From: Gemmatimonadota bacterium
Lineage (GTDB): Bacteria; Gemmatimonadota; Gemmatimonadetes; Gemmatimonadales; Gemmatimonadaceae
NCBI GenBank assembly: GCA_016182795.1
Contig: JACPFW010000044.1
Location: 17,270-81,269, forward strand
DNA length: 64,000 bases
Reading direction: 5' to 3'
Position numbers and translations under genes: made by a program. The notes under the pieces are model-generated. The model was not told the origin of the DNA. It ran no database searches and saw only the letters and a program-made list of their open reading frames with translations. Below, piece by piece: positions 44,359 to 52,822 of the stretch; position 1 is the stretch's first letter; the number at the start of each line of letters is the position of its first letter.

Positions 44359-46566
44359 TTAGTCCGACAGCTCCACCGCCTCGCCGAGCGCCGACTCCCA
44401 CCGGTCGCCGCCCGAGATCACGGTAAACTTGTCGCCCACAATGCGCACCTCGAGCGTGCGGCCGCGCACGCGCACCCCCGTCAGCGTGAGCTGCTCGAGC
44501 CCCAGCGGAAACGGATCGATCGTGACCCCGTGATCATGCGGCCGAACGCCGGCGGCGTACTGCAGAATGAGGTCGGCGACCCACGAATGCTGGTAGTCGT
44601 CGATGCCGCGGTAGACCGACGCGTGCCCGGTAAACGGGTTGTAGTGCTCAAAGCAGTTTGGACGCCGCAGGTCGCCGTCGTGGAACATCATTCGCACAAA
44701 GCGTTTGATCAGCTCGCCAGCCTGCTCGCGCAGGCTGTGGGCGCCGAGCCGCGAGGCGGCGGCCAACGCCTCCACCAGATGGCTGTTGGTCATCGGCCAG
44801 GTGCGTCCGTTCCACGGGCAGACGTGGCGTTTCCCCTTCCACTCGGCTTCGGCGCTGAACAGCGGGTCGTCGAGCGCCGACGACGGCACCGGAAACGGCG
44901 TCCAGAACTGCTGCGCGTCGAGCAGCGTCTGCCGCAGGCCGCGCACGTGCGATTCGTCGACGATGTCCGTGAAGTACGGGTAGAAGCAGACCGCCGCCTT
45001 CACCCCGGTGCGCTGGCCGGTGGCGGGGTTCACGTCGGAGAACATCTCGCGCGCCGGATCCCACATCTCGTCGCGCACGGCGTCGCGGGTCCGCGTCGCC
45101 AGCGACTTCCAGCGGGCCGCGTCACCGCCGCCGCGCGCCGCGTACTTCTCGAGCGTGCGGAACAGCACGTACGCGTACACGGTGACGTCAATGCCCTTGA
45201 GCCGCAGGCGATTCTCCCAGCCGTATCGGTCGGCTTCAGGATCGACCGCCTGATAGCGGCTCATGTACTCCTGCCCCGTCTCGTACTGATCGACGACGTC
45301 GAACATCCCGCTGCCAGTGGCGTCGCGCGTGCGCACGAGCCACTCGGCGAACCGCGCCATCGCCGGATACAGCTCGGCGAGAAAGGCGTCGTCGGGCCAC
45401 GCCGCATCGAGCGCCATCAGCGCGCCGCCCCAGTCGGCGTGGTAGTAATCGGTGCCGGTCAGGTGATTGGCGTAGAGGCGGCCGTGGAGCGACCCGTCAT
45501 CTTTCTGGTGGCCGAAAAAGGTGCGGAGCACGCCGCGGGCGTGATCGGGCGTGTCGAGCCAGCGCAGTTCGCGCGCGTGGCACTGCGCCGAGTACGAGAT
45601 CGGCTGGTGGAAGAAGCCGATCCCCTCGCACATCGACGGCCATCGGTGATGACCGTGCCCGCCGTCGGTGGCGTTCAGGTGCAACCCGTACCAGCGATAC
45701 CAATAGTAGGTCTCGATATACGGGTCGGAGCAGCGCAGCTGCGGCACGCGCTCAAACCAGGCGTGCCACCGTCGGCGGCTCGCGCCGGCGATGGTGCCGT
45801 GCGACGGGCGCGCGCTGCGCGCCGGCGCGCTCACGGGCAACGCCGGGTCGTCGGCGCGCACCTTCATCGCGAACGCGGCGGATGCGCCCTGATACCCAAC
45901 GTCGATGGCGCGATGCACCGCGGCGTAGAAGAGACCGTCGGGCGAGATCCCTTCGTCGCGCACGGTGCGCGGCAGGCCGCCCGCTCGCCACTGCTCCACG
46001 AACGGTGTGTGGCGCCACAACGGCTGGGGCGCGCTGCGCTCGCTGCGCGAGGCAGCCCAGCTCGCCACGTCGCCCACGCACGCGAGTTCGGCGCGCACGC
46101 GCAGCGGCTGCTGCCGGCGGTCGGTGAGTGTGCGCGCGAAACTCAGCGCCCCGTCCTTCCACGCTGCCTCACCCAGCGGCACCGCGGCGCCGTCCTGCGC
46201 CGTCCACGCCACCAAGTGCACCCGCGCCGGCTCGAAGGCGGCAAACCGCCACTCCGACACAAACACACCCCCGGGATGCACGGTGCGCACTTCGGTGGCC
46301 GTCAGCCCGCCGTCGAGGCGATACGTGACGGTGAGGTCGGCCGGCGTCCACCGGCGCGACACGGCGCGCATCGCGATCTCCCGCCCGCCGACGTCGAGCG
46401 CCGTGACGGTAAAGAGCGGGGCGAACGCGTACTGGTACACGGTGGCCTCGTCCCAGAAGCCCGGCGTGTCGAGCCACGCCGGGTAGGTGGGAGCGAACAG
46501 GGTGCCGTCCCCGGCGCCGAGGTACCACTTGTCGTCGCGCGCGAGGTGTTCGATGGGATCGAGCAT
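44359..46566 (-). CDS. GH63/MGH1-like (alpha/alpha)6 glycoside hydrolase
   Basis: 735 residues, no signal peptide, so cytoplasmic. An N-terminal beta-sandwich (to about 260) precedes an (alpha/alpha)6 toroid with YWYRWYGLHLN, GHHRWPSMCEG, HADWGGALMALDAAWPDD, VDQYETGQEYMSRY and CPWNGRTWPMTNSHLVEAL, shared with GH63, trehalase and mannosylglycerate hydrolases. It heads the sugar ABC operon, so it probably cleaves the imported oligosaccharide. Exact linkage unknown. A 7-bp stem-loop (46568-46589) lies right before the start codon in place of a ribosome site. Confidence 0.82.
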   Translation of the reverse strand: MLDPIEHLARDDKWYLGAGDGTLFAPTYPAWLDTPGFWDEATVYQYAFAPLFTVTALDVGGREIAMRAVSRRWTPADLTVTYRLDGGLTATEVRTVHPGGVFVSEWRFAAFEPARVHLVAWTAQDGAAVPLGEAAWKDGALSFARTLTDRRQQPLRVRAELACVGDVASWAASRSERSAPQPLWRHTPFVEQWRAGGLPRTVRDEGISPDGLFYAAVHRAIDVGYQGASAAFAMKVRADDPALPVSAPARSARPSHGTIAGASRRRWHAWFERVPQLRCSDPYIETYYWYRWYGLHLNATDGGHGHHRWPSMCEGIGFFHQPISYSAQCHARELRWLDTPDHARGVLRTFFGHQKDDGSLHGRLYANHLTGTDYYHADWGGALMALDAAWPDDAFLAELYPAMARFAEWLVRTRDATGSGMFDVVDQYETGQEYMSRYQAVDPEADRYGWENRLRLKGIDVTVYAYVLFRTLEKYAARGGGDAARWKSLATRTRDAVRDEMWDPAREMFSDVNPATGQRTGVKAAVCFYPYFTDIVDESHVRGLRQTLLDAQQFWTPFPVPSSALDDPLFSAEAEWKGKRHVCPWNGRTWPMTNSHLVEALAAASRLGAHSLREQAGELIKRFVRMMFHDGDLRRPNCFEHYNPFTGHASVYRGIDDYQHSWVADLILQYAAGVRPHDHGVTIDPFPLGLEQLTLTGVRVRGRTLEVRIVGDKFTVISGGDRWESALGEAVELSD

Positions 46567-46567
46567 C

Positions 46568-46589
46568 AGCCGTCGTGGTGGGGACGGCT
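46568..46589 (-). promoter_or_regulatory. Stem-loop directly upstream of glycosidase start
   Basis: AGCCGTC / GACGGCT with an 8-nt loop, ending 1 nt before the ATG on the minus strand. It could limit translation; no Shine-Dalgarno is visible. Confidence 0.3.
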
Positions 46590-46625
46590 CAAAGGTCGCA
46601 CGCGGCGCGGCGGGTCACAATGCAT

Positions 46626-47798
46626 TTAGCGCAGTACGCTGAGCAGCCCGCCGGCCGCCGCGCCTCCCAGCACGAGCCAGGCACTATTGATCCGATACTG
46701 AATGAGCAGCAGCGCACCCAGCGCGGCGAGGACGATCGTGGAAACATCGACGAGCGCGGCGCGGGCGAGTGTCACGGCCACCACGGCGATGAGGGCAAGC
46801 GATGCCGAGTTGACGCCATCCAGCATCGTCGCCGTCAGGCGCGAGCGGCGGAGACGCGGAAGCACCGGCACGCTGAGCGCGACAAAAAGGAAGGCCGGCG
46901 CAAAGATCCCCGCCGTCGCGGCGACGGCCCCAGCCGGTCCCCGCAGCACATAACCGATGAACGTTGCGGTCGTGAAGACCGGACCCGGCGTGATCTGCCC
47001 TACGGCGACCGCGTCGAGCAGCTGCTGTTCGGACAACCAGCCCAGGCGATGGACAAACTCGGATCGCAGGAAGGCCAGCAGCACATAGCCGCTGCCGAAC
47101 AGCACCGCGCCGATCTTGGCAAAGAGCCAGAAGAGCAGCGACCAAGCCGGCGCGGTTGCCGCTGTCGCCGCGATGCCCGTCGCGGCGGCGGCCGTGCTCC
47201 CGCCGTGCACGAGCGGCGACGCGAGCGGTGAGGCGGGCGCTATTGCGACGAGCACCGCCGTGGGCGGGTGACGATCACTCGTCCGGAGATGATCGGCGCC
47301 CATTGCGGCCGCCGCCAGGAGCAGCACGACGAGTTCGTGAACGCCGAGGACGACCAGCGCAGCCGACGCGGCGCTCACCAGCACCAAGCGCGGCGACTTT
47401 AGTGCGCTGCGTCCGAGCCCGAGGACCGCCTGGAGCACCACCGCGATCACCACCGGCTTCACGCCGTAGAGCACTGCCTCCACCTGCGGTAGCGCACCGA
47501 AGCGCACATAGGCCCACGCGATGCCCCCGACCATGAGCGTCGCCGGAAGTATGAAGGCGCAGCCGGCCACCAGTAGTCCGCGCCACCCCGCGCGCGCATG
47601 GCCGATGTGAATGGCAAGCTCGGTCGAGTTCGGCCCGGGAATCAGGTTGGTCGCGCCCACGAGATCGAGAAACGCCGCGCGCGACAGCCAGCCGCGCCGA
47701 CGCACAACCTCGTCCTCCATCATGGCGATGTGCGCCGCCGGCCCTCCGAACGCGACGCTCCCCAGCTTGAGGAACAGGAGGGCCAGGTCGCGCAGCAT
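46626..47798 (-). CDS. chrA: Chromate transporter (CHR family, long form)
   Basis: 390 residues, two homologous CHR halves. The first has FLKLGSVAFGGPAAHIAMMEDE and GATNLIPGPNSTELAIHIG; the second has FAKIGAVLFGSGYVLLAFL and VAVGQITPGPVFTTATFIGY. It exports chromate across the inner membrane. The ATG at 47798 overlaps the cupredoxin stop by 1 nt. An ORF extension upstream is Arg-rich and lies inside the cupredoxin gene. Confidence 0.92.
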   Translation of the reverse strand: MLRDLALLFLKLGSVAFGGPAAHIAMMEDEVVRRRGWLSRAAFLDLVGATNLIPGPNSTELAIHIGHARAGWRGLLVAGCAFILPATLMVGGIAWAYVRFGALPQVEAVLYGVKPVVIAVVLQAVLGLGRSALKSPRLVLVSAASAALVVLGVHELVVLLLAAAAMGADHLRTSDRHPPTAVLVAIAPASPLASPLVHGGSTAAAATGIAATAATAPAWSLLFWLFAKIGAVLFGSGYVLLAFLRSEFVHRLGWLSEQQLLDAVAVGQITPGPVFTTATFIGYVLRGPAGAVAATAGIFAPAFLFVALSVPVLPRLRRSRLTATMLDGVNSASLALIAVVAVTLARAALVDVSTIVLAALGALLLIQYRINSAWLVLGGAAAGGLLSVLR

Positions 47799-48298
47799 CA
47801 GCGCGCGGGCGAAGGCGACGCGTCCGCGCTCGCTGCGATCGCCGCGATCGCCGCCGGCGACAGCACCACGAGGTCGCCGGCCATCATCGGTTGGTGCGAT
47901 ACGATGGCGCACGTGAACCGGTAGAGGCCCGCGCGGCGTGCCACGTACGTACCGGTGGTCACCGACTGGCCCGGCAGCGAGACGGCAAAGTCGGGGAGTA
48001 CGAACGCGTGCACGTCATCTTCGGGGTTGATGAACGTGAAGTGCAGCGTGTCTCCTTCCACCACGGTCACGGAGGAGGGAACGAAACCGTACACCTCCTT
48101 CCCCTCCAGCACCCCGCCCTTCGCCAGCGCCTCCTTCAGGAACGGCAGCACGCCGGTCATCTCCCGGACGAGGTACGGCACCGTCGTCAGCGTGACGTCG
48201 CGCCGCCGCGGCACGTAGCGTGCCGTCTCCGAAGCGCGCGGCGGCGCGCCGCACGCAAGCGTGGTCACGAGCAGCGCCGTGCTCATACCGATTCGCAT
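47798..48298 (-). CDS. Cupredoxin-domain lipoprotein
   Basis: 166 residues. Signal with lipobox TLAC (Cys16), so membrane-anchored facing the periplasm. The C-terminal half is a cupredoxin: VTVVEGDTLHFTFINPEDDVHAF gives His97, and FTCAIVSHQPMMAG gives Cys130, His135 and Met138/139, a type-1 copper site. An N-terminal helical segment of about 45 residues is extra. It diverges from the decaheme cytochrome gene, so it may carry electrons to or from that conduit, like rusticyanin or PioC do in iron oxidisers; this is inference. It is coupled to chrA. Confidence 0.85.
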   Translation of the reverse strand: MRIGMSTALLVTTLACGAPPRASETARYVPRRRDVTLTTVPYLVREMTGVLPFLKEALAKGGVLEGKEVYGFVPSSVTVVEGDTLHFTFINPEDDVHAFVLPDFAVSLPGQSVTTGTYVARRAGLYRFTCAIVSHQPMMAGDLVVLSPAAIAAIAASADASPSPAR

Positions 48299-48377
48299 GA
48301 ATGGACCCCCCGTTTCCCTGTCGTGTGGCCTGCGGAAGTGCGCGTACAATACGATGCGGCGGGAGCGCTGCACGCGC

Positions 48378-48393
48378 ATGACAAAACTGTAAT
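48378..48393. promoter_or_regulatory. CusR/CopR-like inverted repeat between cupredoxin and decaheme genes
   Basis: ATGACA-N4-TGTAAT. The CusR box of E. coli is ATGACA-N4-TGTCAT, so one base differs. It sits 80 bp from the cupredoxin start and 190 bp from the cytochrome start; a CusR-like regulator is encoded at 52151. Confidence 0.5.
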
Positions 48394-48583
48394 CTCGCCG
48401 CCATGCTCCTGTCTCCCCTCATCGCACAGCATTTAGTCGTGAGACGCGGTACCTCGGCCCCCCGTGCCAGCGTCCCATTCCGCGCGTCGCGCGCCAGCTC
48501 CGTGGCTCGATATCCGGGCCCGCAAGGCGCCGCACGCGGAGGCAGCGAAGCCGCTGACGCTTTCACCCAAGGGGAGTCGAAGA

Positions 48584-49498
48584 ATGCGACATGCGTGGTT
48601 GAGATGGGGGTCGAGTCTGGCCGCCCTTTCGTTGTTGTTGCTGGGCGCCGCGACGGCCGCCGGAGCCCAGCAGATCAGTTGGGAGAAGGTCAATGCGGCC
48701 TTCAAGGGCGCGACATTCGTCAACGACGACAAGTCCTGCGCCAGCTGCCACGAAGAGGTGGCGCACAAGTTTGACGCGAGCGGCCATTCGGAGTATTTCG
48801 CCGCGGGCAAGACGGCCCTGCGGGGCGGATGCGAAAGCTGCCATGGTCCGCGCAACAAGCACGTGGACGACCCCCAGCCGCTGGCCCCATGGCCTTCGCT
48901 GACCAAGGCGCAGCAGTCGAGCGTCTGCCTGCAGTGCCACGCCGGTGGAGCGCGCATGACGTTCATGACGGGCGCTCACCTCGCGGGCGAGGTCAGCTGC
49001 ACCTCCTGTCACAGCGCCAAGGCGCCGCGCCGTGCCGATGCCGTGCTGGCGCGCGCACGCGCCACCGAGAGTTGCTATCGCTGTCACTCCGCCGCCAAGG
49101 CGCAGATGGCGAAGACGTCGCACCACCCCGTGCGCGAGGGGCGCATGGACTGCGTCTCCTGCCATAACGTGCACGGGTCCAACGCGTCGCTCTTGAAGGC
49201 GGCGACCGTGACCGAGACCTGCAGTTCATGTCACGCCGAGAAGCGCGGCCCCTTCCTGTGGGAACATGCGCCGGTGCGCGAGAACTGCGCGAACTGCCAT
49301 GACGCCCACGGCTCGGCGAACCGCAAGCTCCTGAACAAGAAGGAAGCGTTCCTCTGTCTCTCGTGCCACACGTACGGCGGTCATATCAACCTGCCGCGCT
49401 ACAACCGCACGAGCAATCCATCGGGCGAAGGCTGCGTCAACTGCCACATCACGATCCACGGGTCGCAGCATCCGTCGGGTCCGAAGTTCACCCGGTGA
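48584..49498 (+). CDS. Decaheme c-type cytochrome, MtrA/DmsE family
   Basis: 304 residues. Signal peptide 1-28 (LLLLGAATAAGA). Ten CxxCH heme sites begin at Cys52, 83, 115, 139, 164, 190, 213, 235, 258 and 284; extra His residues serve as distal ligands. C-terminal NCHITIHGSQHPSGP is the family hallmark. MtrA-type proteins form a heme wire inside an outer-membrane porin, here probably the next gene, 14 bp away. GGGGAG precedes the ATG at 48584. Hemes would be attached by the Ccm system at 54300-60200. Direction of electron flow (metal reduction or Fe(II) oxidation) cannot be told from sequence. Confidence 0.93.
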   Translation: MRHAWLRWGSSLAALSLLLLGAATAAGAQQISWEKVNAAFKGATFVNDDKSCASCHEEVAHKFDASGHSEYFAAGKTALRGGCESCHGPRNKHVDDPQPLAPWPSLTKAQQSSVCLQCHAGGARMTFMTGAHLAGEVSCTSCHSAKAPRRADAVLARARATESCYRCHSAAKAQMAKTSHHPVREGRMDCVSCHNVHGSNASLLKAATVTETCSSCHAEKRGPFLWEHAPVRENCANCHDAHGSANRKLLNKKEAFLCLSCHTYGGHINLPRYNRTSNPSGEGCVNCHITIHGSQHPSGPKFTR

Positions 49499-49512
49499 GG
49501 GAGACCACGACC

Positions 49513-51981
49513 ATGCGAAACTATCTCGCGAGCCTCATGCTGGCCGCGGTGCCGGTCATTTCCGCCGCCCAGAACCCTGCCCCTGCCGCGCCAGCATCCG
49601 GCGCCGGACAGGGCACCGTCACCATCGGCGTGCAGGCCACCGACAACAACACGAACTCCAGTGTCTTCACCGAGTACCGCGATCTGCGCAACGCGAAGAC
49701 ACCGCTGGCATTCACCTATCAGCTGAAGGGCAAGGCGGGCGACTATCTCAGCATAGCGGGCGCCGACGTCACGCGCCGCGACCAGAGCCTCGGCCTCGCC
49801 GCGGGCCGGCCGGGGATCTGGCGCCTGAGTGCCACCTGGGACGAGCTCCCGCACGAGCTCAGCAACAAGGCGATGTCTGTACTCTCGGCGTCGTCCAAGG
49901 GCACGCTCGACGTGCCGAGCACGATGGCCCTCACGTTCAAGAAGCTCGGGACAGGTGCCGCCGACGCCGCGAATGTGGTGGCCAGCGACGCCATCGCCGC
50001 CGCGTGGGTGACCGCCAACGCGCGCCCCGTGGACCTCGGCACGTCCTCCACGTCCGGCGCATTCCGCCTGGCATACAGCGGCGTGAAGTCCATGAACTTC
50101 TCCTTCGGCTACAACCGCCGCGCCAAAGAAGGGAGCAAGGTCGGATACGGCCCGATCGGCGACCGGCCGCCGCGCACGCTCAATATCCAGTTCGCCGAAC
50201 CGGTGGACTACACGACCAGCGACATCACCGCCGCGGCGGAGATTGTCCGGCCGCGCTTCCAGTTGCGCACCGAGTTCCTGCATTCGCAGTTCGAGAACGC
50301 GGTCGATGTGCTCACGTGGCGAAACGTGTGGGCCTCGGCGCCCGCGGGCGCGTCGTACGACACGTGGGACCGTGCGGTGTCGGTGTATGGCCGCCGGCCG
50401 CTCGCCCCGGACAACAGCTACCAGAGCGTCACCGTCTCCGGCGGCGTCGCCCTCCCGTTCGCGAGCCGGCTCACCGCCAGCGTGGCACTGGGCACCATGG
50501 AGCAGGACGGCGCGCTGCTGCCGTACGCGTACGCCAACGATGTGCTGGTCAACAAGGTGCTGCCGCGCGCGAGCACCCAGGGTCGCATGGAGACCACGGC
50601 GCTCGCCGCCGAGTATTTCATCGCGCCGCTGCCGCGCCTGAGCGTCCGCGCGTTTGCGCGCTCGTACGAGCTCGCCAACAAGACGCCCGAAGACCACTGG
50701 CAGTACGTCACGCAGGACACCCCGAATCTCACCGGCACGGTCTCCTACGTGAACAAGCGGGTGAACGAGCCGCTTGCCTGGGACCGGCAGAATCTCGGCG
50801 TCGAGACGACGGTGCGCGTGCCGGCCCTCAAGGGCAGCCTGGTCCTCGGATACGAGCGCGAGGACTTCGGGCGCGAACACCTCGAGGCCGCAGCAACCCA
50901 GGAGAATATCGTGCGGCTGGCGTGGAACGGCCGGCCGGCCCGTTGGCTCTCGCTGCGGGCCCGCATTCTCGCCGGCAACCGCGACGCCGGCGAGTACGAC
51001 TGGCGCGCGCCCTCCAACAGTTACTGGTACGCGTCCAGCGACGCCAACGACAACAACAACCCGAAGTTCAGCTTCGAAAACCACCCCGACACGCGGGCGT
51101 ACACCATGGCCGACCGCGCGCGCACGCAGGCCGATGTGAGCGTAACGGTCACGCCGAACGACCAGTTTTCGGTTTCGGCGCGTGTCAAGACGCTGCGCGA
51201 CGATTTCGATTCGGACGTCAAGTCGGTTCAGCCGCTGCTCGCCCTGACTGTCGCCGATCGCGAAGCCCGCACGCCCGGAGACCAACTGGGGTTGCTCAAG
51301 CGCGGGCAGCAGCAGTTCTCGCTCGACCTGATCTACGCGCCGGGCGACCGGGCGTCGCTGAACGCGTCGTTCGGCACGGATCTGGGTACCTCGAACATGC
51401 GCGGCCTCGAGTTCAACGAGAACAACAAGATGAACCCGACGCCGCTCAATGCGGCGACACTGGGGCCGTGGACGCGCGCGGCAAGCCAGTGGACGGCGGA
51501 CTTCGACGACCGCACGGCGTACTACCTGCTCGGTGGGACGTTCGAGTTGGTGCCAAACCGCACGACGCTCTCGGCAAACTTCTCCTCCACGCAGGCGACG
51601 ATGGACCTCGGGTATGCGGGGTTCGGAACGGTGGATCAGAACGGCGTCCCGATGGCCGCCACCCACGAGTTCGGCTTCAGTTCGCCGACGCCCGTGGAGC
51701 AGCGGTCGCAGGCCGCGGACCTGTCGCTGCAGACGCGCCTGTTCACGCATCTGACGGCACGCCTCGGCCTCCGTATCGAGAAGTTCACGCTCGATGACTG
51801 GCAGCAGAGCGAAGGAACGCCGCAGATCGAAGCGGTGGGCACCGACCTCCTGCTGCGCGATACGTCGCGGTCGCACCAGTGGGGGAACCGGTTAATCAAC
51901 ATGGGTTCGTACCTGGCGCCGAGCTACAATGGCACGGCGGTCTACGTCGGACTCACGTATGGATTCGGCGGCGCGAAGTAG
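49513..51981 (+). CDS. MtrB/PioB-family outer-membrane beta-barrel
   Basis: 822 residues. Signal peptide about 1-19 (LASLMLAAVPVISAAQ), then a long series of amphipathic beta strands with many Tyr/Arg/Asp turns. The N-terminal TEYRDL and DYLSIAGADVTRRDQSLGL segments match decaheme-associated MtrB/PioB porins, and the size is nearer PioB. It would sheath the decaheme cytochrome across the outer membrane. It lacks the N-terminal CxxC of Shewanella MtrB. No MtrC/OmcA-type surface cytochrome is nearby. Confidence 0.88.
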   Translation: MRNYLASLMLAAVPVISAAQNPAPAAPASGAGQGTVTIGVQATDNNTNSSVFTEYRDLRNAKTPLAFTYQLKGKAGDYLSIAGADVTRRDQSLGLAAGRPGIWRLSATWDELPHELSNKAMSVLSASSKGTLDVPSTMALTFKKLGTGAADAANVVASDAIAAAWVTANARPVDLGTSSTSGAFRLAYSGVKSMNFSFGYNRRAKEGSKVGYGPIGDRPPRTLNIQFAEPVDYTTSDITAAAEIVRPRFQLRTEFLHSQFENAVDVLTWRNVWASAPAGASYDTWDRAVSVYGRRPLAPDNSYQSVTVSGGVALPFASRLTASVALGTMEQDGALLPYAYANDVLVNKVLPRASTQGRMETTALAAEYFIAPLPRLSVRAFARSYELANKTPEDHWQYVTQDTPNLTGTVSYVNKRVNEPLAWDRQNLGVETTVRVPALKGSLVLGYEREDFGREHLEAAATQENIVRLAWNGRPARWLSLRARILAGNRDAGEYDWRAPSNSYWYASSDANDNNNPKFSFENHPDTRAYTMADRARTQADVSVTVTPNDQFSVSARVKTLRDDFDSDVKSVQPLLALTVADREARTPGDQLGLLKRGQQQFSLDLIYAPGDRASLNASFGTDLGTSNMRGLEFNENNKMNPTPLNAATLGPWTRAASQWTADFDDRTAYYLLGGTFELVPNRTTLSANFSSTQATMDLGYAGFGTVDQNGVPMAATHEFGFSSPTPVEQRSQAADLSLQTRLFTHLTARLGLRIEKFTLDDWQQSEGTPQIEAVGTDLLLRDTSRSHQWGNRLINMGSYLAPSYNGTAVYVGLTYGFGGAK

Positions 51982-52073
51982 CCCGCCGGACGGTCGGAGC
52001 AGTCGTTCGGCGCCAGGTTCCTCCACCGCAACGCCGAACGGCTGATCCACCGCTACCTTTGATGTTGGTGCGC

Positions 52074-52110
52074 CCGGCCGGCTGGTGTCCTCCTGCACCA
52101 CGCCGGCCGG
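52074..52110 (+). terminator. Terminator or attenuator between mtrB-like and regulator genes
   Basis: 14-bp stem with one bulged C (CCGGCCGGCTGGTG against its complement), 8-nt loop, followed by TCGTTTCTCT. It would end most transcripts after the porin and limit read-through into the two-component genes. Confidence 0.65.
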
Positions 52111-52150
52111 TCGTTTCTCTCCTCCCCGACGCCCCAGCCGCCGAACCGCC

Positions 52151-52822
52151 ATGCGCATCCTTATCGTCGAAGACGAGCACAAGGCCGCGGAGTACCTGCA
52201 AAGCGGGCTTACCGAGTCCGGGTTCGTGGTCGATGTCAGTGGCAACGGCGATGAAGGGTTGCACCTCGCGCTCGAGGAGCCGTACGACCTCATTATCCTC
52301 GATGTCATGCTTCCCGGCCGCGACGGTTGGTCGGTGCTGAGCTCCCTGCGCCGCGCCGGTCGTCAGACGCCGGTGCTGTTTCTGACCGCCAAGGACACGG
52401 TCGCCGACCGCGTACACGGGCTCGAGGCCGGGGCCGACGACTACCTCGTGAAGCCGTTCGCGTTCTCCGAGCTGCTGGCGCGCGTCCGCTCCATCCTGCG
52501 CCGCGGGCCCGCGCGGCAGCCCGATGTGCTGACCCACGGCGATCTGGTGGTGGACGTGCAGCGACACCGCGCCACACGCGACGGCCGACGCATCGATCTG
52601 ACACCGAAGGAGTTCGCGCTGCTGGCTCTCCTCATTCGCCGGCGCGGCGAAGTGCTCTCGCGCACGCTCATCTCGGAACTGGTCTGGGAGATGAATTTCG
52701 ACAGCGACACCAACGTCGTGGACGTTGCCGTGCGCCGGCTGCGCGCCAAGGTTGACGATCCGTTCGACCGCAAGCTGATCCGAACCGTGCGAGGTGTCGG
52801 CTATGTCATTGACGAGACTTGA
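52151..52822 (+). CDS. OmpR-family response regulator, CusR/CopR-like
   Basis: 223 residues. Receiver: EDE at 7-9, phospho-acceptor Asp in [40 protein letters not shown]. Winged helix: [22 protein letters not shown] and [17 protein letters not shown]. The [16 protein letters not shown] linker is typical of heavy-metal (CusR/CopR) regulators. It probably binds the inverted repeat at 48378-48393. The kinase gene overlaps its 3' end by 20 bp. Confidence 0.93.
   Translation: MRILIVEDEHKAAEYLQSGLTESGFVVDVSGNGDEGLHLALEEPYDLIILDVMLPGRDGWSVLSSLRRAGRQTPVLFLTAKDTVADRVHGLEAGADDYLVKPFAFSELLARVRSILRRGPARQPDVLTHGDLVVDVQRHRATRDGRRIDLTPKEFALLALLIRRRGEVLSRTLISELVWEMNFDSDTNVVDVAVRRLRAKVDDPFDRKLIRTVRGVGYVIDET

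Noticed and set aside
44530..46629. 699-aa open frame on the plus strand
   Set aside because: Antisense to the GH63-like glycosidase; no recognisable domain.
48403..48774. 123-aa plus-strand frame near the decaheme gene start
   Set aside because: Overlaps the signal peptide and first heme region of the decaheme cytochrome in another frame; no motif.
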